A DNA stretch of 64,000 nt from Panaeolus papilionaceus (GCA_015501605.1 JADNRZ010000016.1:186001-250000), one strand, 5' to 3'; shown: positions 10,976-22,950, counted from the stretch's first letter. Notes: a model not told the origin generated them from the letters alone. Translations and numbers: made by a program.

Positions 10976-11992
10976 AGGACGAGCTTTTTGCGGGAGAAGC
11001 GACACTTAAACTGTCTTGTATTTTTGTTTTTACTGGTACTGTACCGTTGGCCGATGTGTTGTATGGAGGTGGTTGTCTTTGTGATCGCACTGACTAGTCA
11101 TTTTTGGCTCTATGATTATTGTTTTTTTTAATTTATTTTTTATTGCCCCTTTCCCATGCACTTGGGTTTTCGTCGGCTTCCGGATGAGATCCTAGAGGGG
11201 ATACAGTGCAGCGACGACAAGGATCAAAGCTGATTAAAACCTCTTCAAATTATGATTCTGGAATCGCTATCAGCAACGGGGACCTCGGGCATGCGTTAGA
11301 CACCAGGTGTCATTGGTGAGTCTTGTGTTGGTCCAAGCATAAAATGCACTCCGCTGACCAATTGGGTAGCCCATAATGTACATGCATGCACATGATTCTT
11401 TCGCGTACATGCCTCTGATGCGTCATCGGCAAGCCCCCTCAAAAGTGCGGTCTGTTCTCAACTTCTCATCATTCAAAAAGTCTTTTTTTGATACTCCATC
11501 AACGATAGCCTATTCAATTAAAAACTCATGTTGAACGTGAAACGTCGTGTGAGGGAATGCTTCAGTGGGTCCTGTGACACTGCGACATTTAGCTCGTGAT
11601 TTTACCAGAATCAAAAATGGGGTCTCTGAATCAGTGAATGCTGACCTGCTGTTCAAGAGACAGCCTCCCTTCCAGGCATCATTTCCCTTCTGAGGACTCG
11701 TTCTAGCCGGAAGGTCAGCAGGATTACTACATAGACGATAGATCATTGAGCTGAGCCTGCAAATTGCAAGCGATCTACCCATGTGCTAAACGACAACATA
11801 CTCCCAAACTAAACATTTGCGCATTGGAATTGGAAATTCCCCCGCATCTGATTTGCACGGATATTATCAAGACAAGAGTCCTCACTTGCATTCTTTTCCC
11901 CACATCCCCTTCCCATCTTTTCTCTTCGTTCTTCTCTCTCTCCTTCCCCTCCATCCCATTCCGCTCTGTATTTTGACACAACTTGCGACATC
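10976..11992. other. Gap between the duplication block and the P450
   Basis: Holds breakpoint copy 2 at 11318-11352 (see 3989-4023). The last 120 bases are CT-rich, typical of a fungal promoter just before a start codon. A minus-strand frame at 11510-11782 has no recognisable domain. No gene is supported. Confidence 0.45.
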
Positions 11993-14633
11993 ATGGTAGT
12001 GGTTACTCCTGGGGTGGATTATCTGACCAGGGCCTTTGCTGGTCTTAGCGCGTTTGTTGCAGTCGTGGTCACTGCGAATCACTGGGTCTCGGCTAATACT
12101 GAGTACCAGTACCCTCTGTGGGCAGTGCTGACAGGCAGCGTCATCAGCATCCCTGTGGTGTTCTCTGCGTATAATGTGTATCAGACGTTGCAGAAGAAAC
12201 GCCAGGCGAGAGCGATGGGTGCACGTATGATCCCTGTCGCTCAGGGCTCGTATCCTGGCAATATTGATATCTTGCAGAAGATGATTGCAAATTTGAAGAA
12301 GGGGTACCCTGGTGCGTTTTATATCTGAATCTTGGGTTATATTATCTGAACTAACAGCTACTCTGGGTTGATAAGGCGATGGCCTGGACGAGTTGATGGA
12401 AAAGAAAGGAAACACGGTTAATTTGAGAGTTCTGTGGTCCGACATGCTCTTCACAACCTCTCCCGATCACATCAAGACTATTCTTGCAACTGACTTCCAA
12501 AATTACGTCAAAGGTAAGCCAATTCAGTTTCAATGTAACGATATCACTGGTTCTCAACGATGTAGGCGAACGATTCCACTATAACATGGGCGCGGTGCTG
12601 GGTACTGGTGTGTTCAACTCGGATGGTGAGTGGGCATTGATCGTTCTGTGCAACGCTTCCTCTGCTCATGCGCTACGTGTTATATTATCCGCCCAGGCGA
12701 AATGTGGAAGTAAGCAAGCGTTCTCCGAGGCGCAGCACGTCGTCAACATGTACTGATGCGCTCGTTCGCAGGTTCCATCGCTCGATCACTCGCCCGATGT
12801 TCACTAGGGAACGAATCAGCCACTTTGAGCTTTTCGACCGCAAGACAAATATCGCCATCTCAAAGTTGAAGGAAAGGGTCAGAGAGGGCTATGCTATTGA
12901 TTTCCAGGTACGCACTTCATACTTCACACTCCCATCTCCGCTCTCTCAATCTTATCCTTCTTGTCAGGATGTCATGTCGCGCTTCACCCTCGACTCGGCC
13001 ACAGAATTCCTTTTTGGAAACTCAGTCGAATCTCTCTCTGCTGGTCTCCCTTACCCACACAATGCCAGCTACGCTCCTTCCCTTCCGAGAACTGCGCGAG
13101 GAGACGCCGCCAATCAATTCGCCCGAGCTTTCCTTGAGGCACAGGAAGTCATCTCTGTCCGCGAACGCATGGGCTGGGCATGGCCTCTCACGGAGATCAC
13201 GAAGGACAAAGCAGCAGAGCCGATGAAGGTTGTGAATGCGTACATTGAACCAATTGTCCAGGATGCACTTGCGAAGAGGCGTGCGATGACATTTGAGGAG
13301 AAGGAGAAGACGGAGGTGTCTGATGAGGATACTCTGCTCGATCATCTCGTTCGCATGACTGAAGGTGTGTTGACTTTGAATAGGGCTCCATCATTATGCA
13401 ACCTTGCTGATTAGGTTTTGCAACTTGATAGATCCTGTCGTTTTGAAGGATGAAATGTAAGTCTTTATTAAACATGATATTGAATGGTAGCGATCTTAAC
13501 ATATGGGGTTAGTTTGAATATCATGATTGGTAAGAAGCTATTTTTGAGACGATCCTCACCTCTTTACTAATATGTCGCCTTAGCTGGACGAGACACCACT
13601 GCAGCTACGCTCACTTATATCTTTTACTTCCTGGCGATCTATCCTGAGGTCATGACCCGCCTTCGCGAGGAGATCCTCTCCAAGGTCGGCCATTCCAGAA
13701 GACCAGATTACGACGACATTCGCGACATGAAGTACCTCCGAGCCGTCATCAATGGTGCGCTTTCCTCTGAAATGACATGCGTTTTCGTTTTTGTACTGAA
13801 GTCTTCATTCAGAAACTCTGCGTCTTTATCCCATTGTGTAAACATTGCTTGCTTTTATTGGGAAGCCAGTCCTTGCTCACACTTTGACTCTTGAAAGGCC
13901 ATTCAACGTTCGCGAAAGTGTCAATGCCACAACGTGGACTTCTGAAGATCCCAATGAGAAACCCCTCTTCGTACCCGCCGGAACAAAGTAATTATCTAAC
14001 TTTCTGCCACTGCAGCCGATTTAACGTTGCTCTTAGGGCCTCATACTCTGTCCTTATAATGCACAGGCGTAAAGACCTTTGGGGTCCTGATGGTATGACT
14101 TACGACCTTCGGATTGGCACGTGCTGACACACCCCTTAGCCGAGGAATTCGACCCTGATCGCTTCCTGGACGAGCGCCTGAAGAAGTACCTCTCCAGGAA
14201 CCCCTTCATTTTCCTTCCTTTCAACGCTGGTCCTCGTATCTGCCTTGGCCAACAGGTAAGTGGCCCAACCAGATCAAAAACTCCCACCGGCGCTTGCCGT
14301 CACGGAGCTTGGAAATATGGAACGCACAACTGACGTCATCATGACCTCTAGTTTGCCTATAACGAAATGTCATTCATGATCGTTCGACTGCTCCAGAACT
14401 TTACTTCTGTTTCTCTGGACCTGAGCTCACTCCCCGATGACGCTCATCCTCCCGCTGAGTGGGCTGAGGGAACGGGTCGTAAAGCGATTGAGAAATTGTG
14501 GCCCAAGATGCACCTGACGCTATACACCGAGGTTCGTTGATGCTCTTTGTCTATTTTAACATATCTATTCATAGGCGTGATGTTACAGGGTGGTCTTTGG
14601 CTGAAGATGCAGGAATCAGACGGTACCAACTAG
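11993..14633 (+). CDS. Cytochrome P450, CYP63-like
   Basis: Haem monooxygenase anchored in the ER membrane; CYP63 members in white-rot fungi oxidise alkanes and aromatic compounds. About a dozen exons joined by short GT-AG introns give roughly 590 residues. Two hydrophobic N-terminal segments ([11 protein letters not shown] and [16 protein letters not shown]) come first. A C-helix W/R motif is split over tiny exons ([13 protein letters not shown]). I-helix AGRDTT lies at about 13584, and K-helix ETLRLYPI (ExxR) at about 13808 on an exon of only 24 nt. The haem loop [12 protein letters not shown] has its Cys codon at about 14241, and the tail ends GGLWLKMQ. All key motifs are present and in frame, so the gene looks functional. 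It converges on the membrane protein at 14916. CYP63 assignment rests on the haem-loop context (FAYNEMSFM); a neighbouring CYP family is the alternative. Confidence 0.9.
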
Positions 14634-14915
14634 GCCGGAGCGCGATTTTCATTATTTAAATTATGCCGACTTTTTTCACCTTGTAATCCTATGTTTTCCC
14701 TCAAGCAACCGCCGTTATATGTAAATATTATTTGATTAAATGTGCTATAAGTTAGTGTATATGGTACACAAAATCAGGAGATATCAAAACAAAGAAAATT
14801 GTCGTGTTCGACGTTAAGGGAGGAAAATGGAAACCAAGGTGTTCCAGGGCATACAATACTGTACAAGAAATTCATAAGTCATAAAACAAGACCCGAAGGT
14901 CAGGCCCTTGAAAAT

Positions 14916-15758
14916 TTAGACGACAGCAGCGGTTCCTGTTGCGGGTGCGACATGTCCGGGTGCTGCAGTGGTGTTGCGAGCGGTGGTCGTCGTCGTGGTT
15001 TGGCGGGTCTCGGGATAAACATCATCGCGCCTTCCGTGAACCGGGCCTGCAGGGGTGTGCCTGTTCCTCATCATATTGGCAATACTTGCGAGGAGGAGGA
15101 AAGTTGTGAAGCCCCAGCAAATCCAAGAGAACGCCTTGATCGTCTCGAGAATGCGGCAGGTTTTGAAACCACCTCGACACCATTTGAGGTTGTTCCATTT
15201 GTGCTAAAAGAGAGATGGATTAAACGGGGACAATATTCGATACTCCAGCAAGAACACTTACAGTGGTAATGGCAGCGCCGACGAGGAACATGACCCAAAT
15301 GATGAAAAGGGAGAGTAATTCCGACATGTAGGTGCCAAGGGGACCACGACCAATGCGAGCAGCGATGGCAGTCATACTATCCAAAAGTATCATTCAGATT
15401 TCCAGTTCTTGGACATATTTCGATTCGTAAACTTACAACCACAACGAGGCTAGAATGGCCAAAGAGCTGGTCGAAACCAACTCAGCAATGATGGGGTCTG
15501 GTGCGATGATAACTGTTAGATTACTCTAAAAATATTATAAAATCGATCAAGACATACCATAAAAATGGGATTGGTTGGTGAGAATATCTCCGCCGTCGAG
15601 GTTCTTCGTGTAGTGAATGCGATAGCCTGTCAGGCCCAGTAGAACGACAGAGGTGACGAACTGATTGCGCAGATGTTTAGCAGAACAAGAAAGATATACC
15701 AAGCTATTTTGCCTACCAGACATGCGTACAAGAACAACCTCAGAGAAGGAAGACCCAT
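14916..15758 (-). CDS. Four-helix membrane protein, MARVEL-like, copy 1
   Basis: Small integral membrane protein. Start ATG at 15758 begins MGLPSLRLFLYACL, the first helix. Short exons follow: FVTSVVLLGLTGYRIHYT (helix 1 continued), IIAELVSTSSLAILASLWL (helix 2), LSLFIIWVMFLVGAAITT (helix 3), and FSWICWGFTTFLLLASIAN (helix 4). The Thr-rich cytosolic tail ends at the stop at 14916-14918. The layout of four helices, with GYRIHYT after the first and a terminal tail, fits the MARVEL-like proteins common in mushrooms. A paralog lies at 32390-33229, and the two flank the K1/K2 kinase pair. Its role could be in membrane organisation; no substrate can be inferred. Confidence 0.75.
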
Positions 15759-17110
15759 GTTGCTGATTGTTGAGGGTGTTTAGATCGAAAGAAAGTGGAC
15801 GTGAAGCGGTGGGCTGACTCTGACGATACGACGAGGAGAGGGTGAATGAAATGTTTCAACTTGATGAGAGGTTCTTATAGCAGGATTCAGAAGCCCCACA
15901 AGCCGAAGAGCTCTAGAATCATTTGATTCATCATAGGCCCCCGAGCGTTTCCCAACGATTGCAAAACATGTTCCATCATCGACGTTCGGTATGAGATCAT
16001 GGATGCGTGACTTGAAACGGGAGTTTGGATGGCTCGTGTGACGGAACTCTCATGGTTTCCTTATCCTGATGTTAGAAATGAGGTGGATCCGTGGAATGCA
16101 GAATTTAGGTGGAGGCGCTCCCCCACAGAAAGGAGAACGGAGTGGGCCGACTATCATACATACATCAAGCTCTGTGTTGCATTCAAGCCTCACTGAGTAG
16201 ATGTGGACGCTGATATTTGGTATTGACAGCATTATTTTCGCAGAAATAGGTGTTCAAGAGCGAGTGTCGAGAAGGGAGAATGTCGAGGAAGGTTAAAAAT
16301 AGAATCCCGTCGGCTCTTGGCTCCGTGACCCGGCATCACGATTAACCAAGGTCGTATTGATCCCATTTAGATCCTATTCGCGTTGTAATTCAGTTGCTTC
16401 ATGTGGACGAAAGGGGTGCGCGCTTAATGGCACAGCTAGTGAGTATAAGGGCTAACTACGATCGTGCATTATCATCGCCATGTACGTATAACGCCACACA
16501 TTTCAGGCTAGGGCGTTAAGGGTCAGAGCCATGCTCTTTGGCTAGTCAGGTGATTCATTATTGCTTTCAGGAGCCTATCCCTGTGGCTTCCACAAACTTA
16601 GCACGGCTTCTGAGAAGGAAGTGTACACATCCTAACAATCTTAGGTTCTTTGTATTACCCCCTTGAGGGAGACAAAAGATAGGCTTCCATCGACAAAGCG
16701 TCATCTAGGAGTTTTCCCCCACCTTTCGATGACGTTACCGACTCCACAGAGACCTAAGGTACGGTTGCGCTGATTATACGTATGTAAAGGGGCGAGAGAA
16801 ATACGCGCTTCCATTGTCAGAGATGTTGTAGAAGCTTCTGGATTTTTCCTCGACGATAGGAGTGTTCGAGGCCCAGAATCCACATAATCATCAGTTCCCC
16901 CCAACGGACAATGGTTGTCGAGGATCTCACTTCCGAGACTTGCAGCGGTCAAGGAATCGATGTCTATCGAGGCCATGGCAGTCATTATGTGATATAAATA
17001 AATGGGACGGGTAGGTAAAAGATAGTCCCTTGATATACAAGCCGTCCAATGGTGGTTGTTCCGCGCGAAAGATTGAACGACGAAGCATAGGGGAGAAGTG
17101 AACAGGCTGT
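15759..17110. other. Gap; right part is duplicated 3' flank of K1
   Basis: 15759-16640 has no gene signal. From about 16655 to 17110 the sequence resembles 24555-25086 downstream of K2 (shared 'cccttgaggg.gacaaaag' and 'gtagaa.cttct'), so the kinase duplication reaches past the stop codon into this spacer. Confidence 0.5.
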
Positions 17111-20100
17111 TTACTGAGAGGTTGGTACGGGTGAATCAGGTCTAAACCGAAGGCGAGCAAGAAGTACTGTTTCCCAAGGGTCTCCAACATCCGAAATTTT
17201 GCTATGGAAGTCGAAAGTAACTGGGTCAATGTCGACGTGATCGTGAGGCGCACCAGTCGGTGTGCTACGTTTAAAGGTGAATGCACCCCAAGGATGATTG
17301 CGCTGGCGATTCGCGAAGACGTTGAAATGGGCCTAAGTCTGAGTTAGTTGGCATGGTCACAGAAAATCCGGAACTGATCTCACTTGTCCCTCTGGGTGAC
17401 TATGGCTCACAAAAAGTGCATATCCCGGCGTGCGTATTTCCCCTAGGACTGTCGTACACGGAGGGGTGCTTATTAACATCCTTCTATTTTAATAAACAAT
17501 TATAAAAATACCTAAGAAGAGGTCCTCCTTTTGTATCTGATGGCGATAACCATAAACCTTCAATATTGTATCCGCATTTTCGCTAAACCATGTCTTGGGG
17601 ACCTCAGTGGAGTCCAGGTTCATGTAATGGTATTCCATAATCTCGGTGTACAAGTGGGCCGCTGTTAGTCCTTTCTTGAGGTGATATGAGCATTGTCGCG
17701 ATACATTTGAGCTCCTAAAACGAGTTCCGTGAGTCACAGTGCCGAGAGAAGGGAGCCCAATTGGTTGTCCACATACACGGCGTGGGGCAGCGTCAGTGAC
17801 TCAGCTATGAGATCATGTGCTTGTTGGCTGGGTGTCCGTTTATCAATTCGTTGGGTGCCAATAGGTTGCAAACCTGGCAATCTGAGAGGAAGCAGATTGC
17901 GGATGGTGAAGTTGTCGCATTTGTGTGGTCTCAGAGAGTTGAAAAGGGTGACGAATTGCCCAGCCGCTTTGGACAAATAACCTACAGCACCGACCTCCAC
18001 TGGGGTAGGATCCCACAACGGTAGCATTTCTACATTGAAAAGAAAAATGATTGAAGAAATATTAAAGACATTTCATATATCAAATTTGATGCACCAACCT
18101 AAAGGGTAGAAATCGTGCCGCAGGTTGAGACGGTACTTCAGTGCGTTCCGGAAGCTTATCACTTCATCTTCTTGCGGTGAAACGGGACGCAGCTGCTCAA
18201 ACTCCACCTTGTCAAACTGAACAGATGTTGGAGGGGATTCCAGCGTAGATCGTCGACTGATCGCCGTGGAGAGCCCAGGAGTAGGGGCCTGCACCACTGC
18301 CGTTGGTATCGTCAAATCGGGATGCGGAGAATCCGCACTGGTTCTTGTGAATTGGGCTGTGTCATTTTCTCCAGTCAATACGTCCTCCACTACGCGCTTT
18401 CATGAGACGAAGACTCATAAAAGCCGGAATCAAAGTTGACTCACAGACTGTGACCGCAGTATTTTGGAGGAACGATGGTATCGTTATGGGGGCCAATGAA
18501 GGGGATGGTACTCTATCTATCTGGGTTACAGCCAGATCCATCGGTGCAGCTTGAGGCGATTCTGCTAAGCCGCGACCAAGTACCCTACGCAGATTTTTGA
18601 GGTTATGAGAGATCTTGGCGAAAGAAGGGCGTGAGCTGGCGTCCATTTGCCAACAGGAAAAAAGAATAACCCGAAGGTCATGGATGTTAAATCTGGACGT
18701 TGGTGGAATGTCAGGCCTTGAGTTATGTTCTGCTTGATAAGTTTAAACCACAGTATCAGATACATTATTTTTCAACGCACCACAGACAAGGACTTGAACG
18801 GCGGCATCGTCTATATTTCGCCAGGGCATTCTTCCCATGTTGAGAATTTCTGTACAAGTGATTGAGAAGGCCCAAACGTCAACAGCAGGAGTGAGTGGCC
18901 CGGCACCACCCCAAATCTCGGGTGCTTGCCATCGCAAAGTACCACCTAAGATATAGAAATGTTAACCATGAGATTTTTCAACGTTTTTGGGGCTATTTAC
19001 CGCTCGTTGCCCTGGAGGGCCGGTTTGCCTTCAATTTGCTTTGACCAAAATCGGCGACAAGTGCGCAAAACCTGCTGTTGACTAGGACGTTCGCAGCCTT
19101 TAGGTCGCCATGAATTACAGGAGGGTTACAGCTGTGTAAGTATTCCATGCCTTTCGCGATGTGGTGCATAAATCTGACTAGGTCCCATTCTCGCTCAACA
19201 ATGTTGGATGCAGTGTGAGCAGATGTCGAGGGAAGAGTGTGCTCACGCCCTGCATTCGAACCACGGCGAGGCAGTATGGATACTGAGTCGGCTCGTTCTG
19301 GGATGCGAAGATGAAATGGGGAGGCGGAATGGATGACTGGCTCCAAACCCAGCCCAGATGGTCGCCTATCCCGTTTGACTTTTTGTAGGTGGTCAAGCAG
19401 AGACCCGTGCTGCATGTATGGACTGACGAAAAACCAAGGTGGTTCACCTCGTGTACTGCTTGCCCCGAAAAGAGGGAGGATGTTTGGGTGTTTGAACGTG
19501 TTCCATATTTCGACCTCCTTGATGAAAGTCTCGCGAGGAGTGAGGAAGTCTTTCAAGACTTTAATTGCGACTGTCTTTCCATCCCACTTCCCCCTGTAGA
19601 CCCAGGAGTATGCTCCAACCCCGATTATTTCGTCGCGAACAATTTCGTACCTTTATTGCAAGTGAGAAAGAGAAGAAAAAAGAACAGAAAACATACTTTG
19701 TAATAGACCAACCTGGTGCGCTAGGAGTTATATGCCCGTCACTCAGGCGTTGCAAGGCCATGATTCCTGTCTCCATAAACTCGTCATCTAATGTATCCCT
19801 ACTCCTTGGAACAGGCGGCCTCTGTTGAGCGGAAACATCGACAATTGATTCTGTCATCACGGATGAATCCGATGAGATGGACAGATGCGATTGGACTGCG
19901 CTAATGGATGCTTCCAGAGCACGTCGAAGAGTCCTGATAGCGTCCGGCATTTCACTTTCTTCAATTTGAAGGACTAGAAGCATTTCTGCGTCACCGGTAG
20001 CTTGCAAAGCATCTCGCATGATTTTACGAAGTTGAAGAAGATCCAGAGCTGCATCGACAGAGTTTTGGCTCAGATAGATATGGTGAAGTGTCTGAAGAAT

Positions 20101-22950
20101 TGAGGTATGAGGTGTTTCTGGTCCGGGGTCCGGATTTGCTGATACTCCCACTGCATCTTCAACTACCACTGGTTCTGCCGATAAAAGTAACGACTGTGGT
20201 TGCTGTACTTCTGTTGTGACAATTGATGGTGTTGCTTCTTGAGCGATGTTGGACAGAATAGTCGCTCGTGTTTGTGTGGCAACTGGGATATGTCCGCTGG
20301 CTATAGCTCTCATCAACTCTTTGATCTCCTGTTGATCTACGTTCTGACGCCTGTTGGACTCCTGCACAGAGCACAGAATTCGGGATTGAACGCGGTACTG
20401 TATTGAAAGTTTGAGTCAAGCCTTCCCTGTAAACTTGGAGTACGTACGTTGAACATAGCCATCGCATCCTTTAGTAGGTTGTCACAGTGATTAATCTCTA
20501 GGAAGATCTCATCCCTTTTCAAATATCGCTTTAAGAATGGTCTTTTAGCCTGCTTGTTCATAGTGTCGGCGACTTGTGCGAACGATCTATCCAAAGTTTA
20601 GGAAGATTTAATTGATAACTTGCAGGTCTACTCACTCCTCGAGCTTCGCAATAGGCGCTGAGAGTTCATTTCCTACTTCATCCCCCATGTGTGAAATTTC
20701 TTCTCGTACTGAGATAAGAATATCGGCGCATCTTTCTGTAAGACGAAGACAGCTAATTCCGTTGAGCTTAAGACCACACTGTTAGCCGCACCCGAGGTTT
20801 AAGAAGCAGATGACTCCCTTACATCAACTTTATCTGCAGCATCCCATATCGCCAGTAGTGTCTTGGCCGCTGTAGACAACCCAGGAATAGGCACGAGGCC
20901 TGTCAAGTCGACGCCCACATAAAGAGCTTGATGTGCTACATCTTTAGCTACACCTAGGGACGCTGCCACTGCCTTCCCAACTTTCTATACGGGTAAATAT
21001 TAGATGTCAACATATTCATTTTATGTTTGATTATAAATAACCCAGTGGTGTCCTTACCTTGCGAGTTGACTGCCTAGCATCGTCGTGAGCAACAGAGCTG
21101 CTTTGTCGCCTTCGCCGTTCGCGTTGAACTTGTTGCCACCAGGAACGAGTCACGTGTGTGGTCCCGTACCACAACTCTTCCATCCTAGCCATTCGGGTAT
21201 TCCCTAGTCTGTTTTCGTTCGGGGGGACGAAACCGTAGCTGAAAATCAACATCACGTGAAGTCCTTGGCGCAACCAAACAATCACGACGCGAGCATTAAT
21301 TGATGTCCTGTTAGGGGGGATAGCCCCTGATTCCTCGCGTATTGTCAATCACACAATTATTGCAATAAAAGCACGCAAGTAGAAAAAAAAAAGTATATTA
21401 GTGTAGGGTAAAGCACAAATAATGAGCGTCGTGCAATGACTGTGTCTACCAATAGCCTGAGGTGGAATACACCAGCTGGTCATCTTCGAATCAAGCACAT
21501 CCTGAAGGGTTGTGTGCCATCGATTGAGCCGCACGACTACCAGACCCATGGTATTTCTGTCTCGCTTGATGGTGATGACCTTCTGGTGACCATGGCCACT
21601 GGCTCGGGAAAAACGGGCTACTTTTGCTTTCTAATGAAAGTCATTATTGCTCTAACACTAGACCCCTCACTTGCACTTCCCGGAACAAATCCATTTCCAG
21701 AAAACCCAGCAATGCTGGTCGTGCTCCCAACAAAGGCACTTCAAGGGGATATGGTATGTGTACCAGTTGTTTTATACAAGTATTTAACCTGACACGCAAT
21801 GTGCTGACCAGTGTAAAAGCATGATTGAGTGGGGCATTGAAGCTGTTGTAATCAACGGAGATACAGTGCAAGCTGCATCTGCCTGTTGTCGGAACCTCTG
21901 GATCGAGTGCCGCCAAATCGCACTGTTGTCTGTCCTTTGAGAAGCCTGGACACAGCCATCGAATTTCGTATACTTCTTCCTGGTGTTCTGCTGCCGTCGT
22001 GGTGGAAGATGTGATATAATAAGTCTCCTAGACTCCAATCAAGCTGCTGAAGCTGGTTGTAAATCATCTCCAATTTTTCAATGGGAGACAATTTCGTGGG
22101 TGGTGTGGGTGTCGGGTTATTACTGGGTGGTTTGGAGTCCACATTTACGTGTCTCGTAGATATGTTGAGGCGACCTCGTTTTGGGGAGCGGACAGGAGCG
22201 ATGTTTTCCTTGATGACATGGGCCTTGCGCTTTATGGTCGATGGTGATCGTGTATTGCTTAACGAGAAATTTAAGACAGAAATGGATGGATTAGGCGAGG
22301 GCAGTGGACTAGCAGTCTGCCATTGGGAGTACATTGAGTGCACTATATAGAATAAAAGACGCGACGCGTCTGTCGCGATAAATTGCTGGTGCCAAGAAGA
22401 GATGTGGTCATATGCTCTGGGCGAACAAACACATCCCGATTAGGACGAAAAAACGTCCTAATAGGGAAGGTGACCATGCGGTTTTTCAGCTACGGTTTCA
22501 AGGGCGTGCAAGCAATCAGACCACCCTCAATTCATTTGTCGTGGTCTGACTACGGGAGACTAGGTATTCCCTGTTTCCCCTCTCGCTGCATTGTCTGCAT
22601 CTTGAGGCCTGAGTCCTGTAGATGGTAAGGTTTGATCTCTGCGAGTGGATATGTTTTCGTCTTCTGCTCCTGCTTGTAAATCAGACACTAGATGAGTTAT
22701 TTTGCTGTTAACCTGTTAACAGAATCGGACGCAGAAATGTCTTACTTGATAGAGCCGATTGCGAGCTGGACGACGGGTTTGTGGGTGATATACTCGACAG
22801 CTGGGTAGGTGAGGGGACGTCCATTGGCGAATCGTCGCGTAGGACACTGTCTGTAACTGTGATGCCCGTTACACTCCCAGCTCCAGAAGGAGATCCTAAA
22901 TCAGAGTCAGAGCTTGAATGTCTTGATGATGTCGAATCCGTGGAAGACAT
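17111..22950 (-). CDS. K1: MLKL-like bundle + TKL kinase + unnamed C-terminal module; split by a transposon-like element
   Basis: Probable membrane-signalling kinase. N-terminal exons (22950-22563) are Ser/Thr-rich and disordered. Coding then resumes at 21195 with MARMEELWYGT. A bundle like the MLKL N-terminal domain follows (about 21060-20400: IPGLSTAAKTLLAIWDAADK, CLRLTERCADILISVREE, QAKRPFLKRYLKRDEI), then a brace-like helix (QNVDQQEIKELMRAIASG) and a helical linker. The kinase has glycine loop GVGAYSW, Lys in VAIKVLKD (codon 19560-19562), HGDLKAANVL (HGD 19104-19112), DFG (19044-19052) and WQAPE. It carries an insert of about 60-80 residues between lobes. The C-terminal module (18030-17111) begins LPLWDPTPVEVGAVGYLSK. 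K2 shows the uninterrupted form. The 1.36-kb insertion interrupts the N-terminal exon; translation from the Met at 21192 could still give bundle plus kinase. Confidence 0.8.
21436..21940 (+). pseudogene. Truncated RecQ-like helicase carried by the transposon-like element
   Basis: Exon 21436-21753 and exon 21812-21940 join in phase through an intron (gtatgt...ccag) to give 147 codons, then TGA. Walker A is MATGSGKTGYF, the next conserved block is AMLVVLPTKALQGDM, and exon 2 reads MIEWGIEAVVINGDT. This is the first part of a RecQ/DEAD-type helicase. The DEAD/DEAH box and all later motifs are missing, so it cannot work as a helicase. Helicases of this type are often found with mobile DNA in mushrooms. 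The retained intron shows that the piece was captured from genomic DNA. Confidence 0.75.
21852..22343 (-). CDS. Hypothetical transposon-borne fragment
   Basis: A 163-codon frame starts at 22343. After a basic, Pro/Ser-rich region it carries KLSPIEKLEMIYNQLQQLD and WSLGDLLYHIFHHDG, a motif like the 'LSLGDFLY' N-terminal segment of a large family of mushroom proteins often found beside mobile elements. The last part overlaps the helicase fragment on the other strand and is probably read-through past the junction. It looks like a second captured gene start, facing the first. Function unknown. Confidence 0.45.
   Translation of the reverse strand: MHSMYSQWQTASPLPSPNPSISVLNFSLSNTRSPSTIKRKAHVIKENIAPVRSPKRGRLNISTRHVNVDSKPPSNNPTPTPPTKLSPIEKLEMIYNQLQQLDWSLGDLLYHIFHHDGSRTPGRSIRNSMAVSRLLKGQTTVRFGGTRSRGSDNRQMQLALYLR
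22439..22462. repeat. Perfect hairpin near the element's right end
   Basis: ATTAGGACG, a loop of six A, then CGTCCTAAT: a perfect 9-base inverted repeat, extendable outward by CCC/GGG across one mismatch. It lies just inside the 17-base inverted repeat of the mobile element and may be a transposase-binding or structural site. Confidence 0.7.

Larger units (their letters stand above)
21196..22571. mobile_element. DNA transposon-like insertion, 1.36 kb, with duplicated target site
   Basis: GGTATTCCC occurs at both edges (21196-21204 and 22563-22571) and can be stretched by one T to 10 bases. K2 shows no insert at the matching place. Between them the element (21205-22562) begins TAGTCT and ends AGACTA. 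A perfect 17-base inverted repeat lies just inside the ends: GAAACCGTAGCTGAAAA at 21229-21245 and its complement at 22483-22499. It encodes no transposase. It carries a truncated RecQ-like helicase (+) and a minus-strand frame. The target size of 8-10 bases would suit hAT or Kyakuja/Dileera/Zisupton-like elements; the superfamily cannot be fixed from this copy. It is probably non-autonomous. Confidence 0.85.

Noticed and set aside
16927..17286. Minus-strand frame of 119 codons at the K1 end
   Set aside because: Shadow of the last K1 exon in another frame. The true frame reads to LLARLRFRPD and the stop at 17111, matching K2 and K3.
21196..22571. The insertion as a Helitron
   Set aside because: It shows a target duplication and inverted ends, which Helitrons lack; a helicase fragment alone does not make it one.
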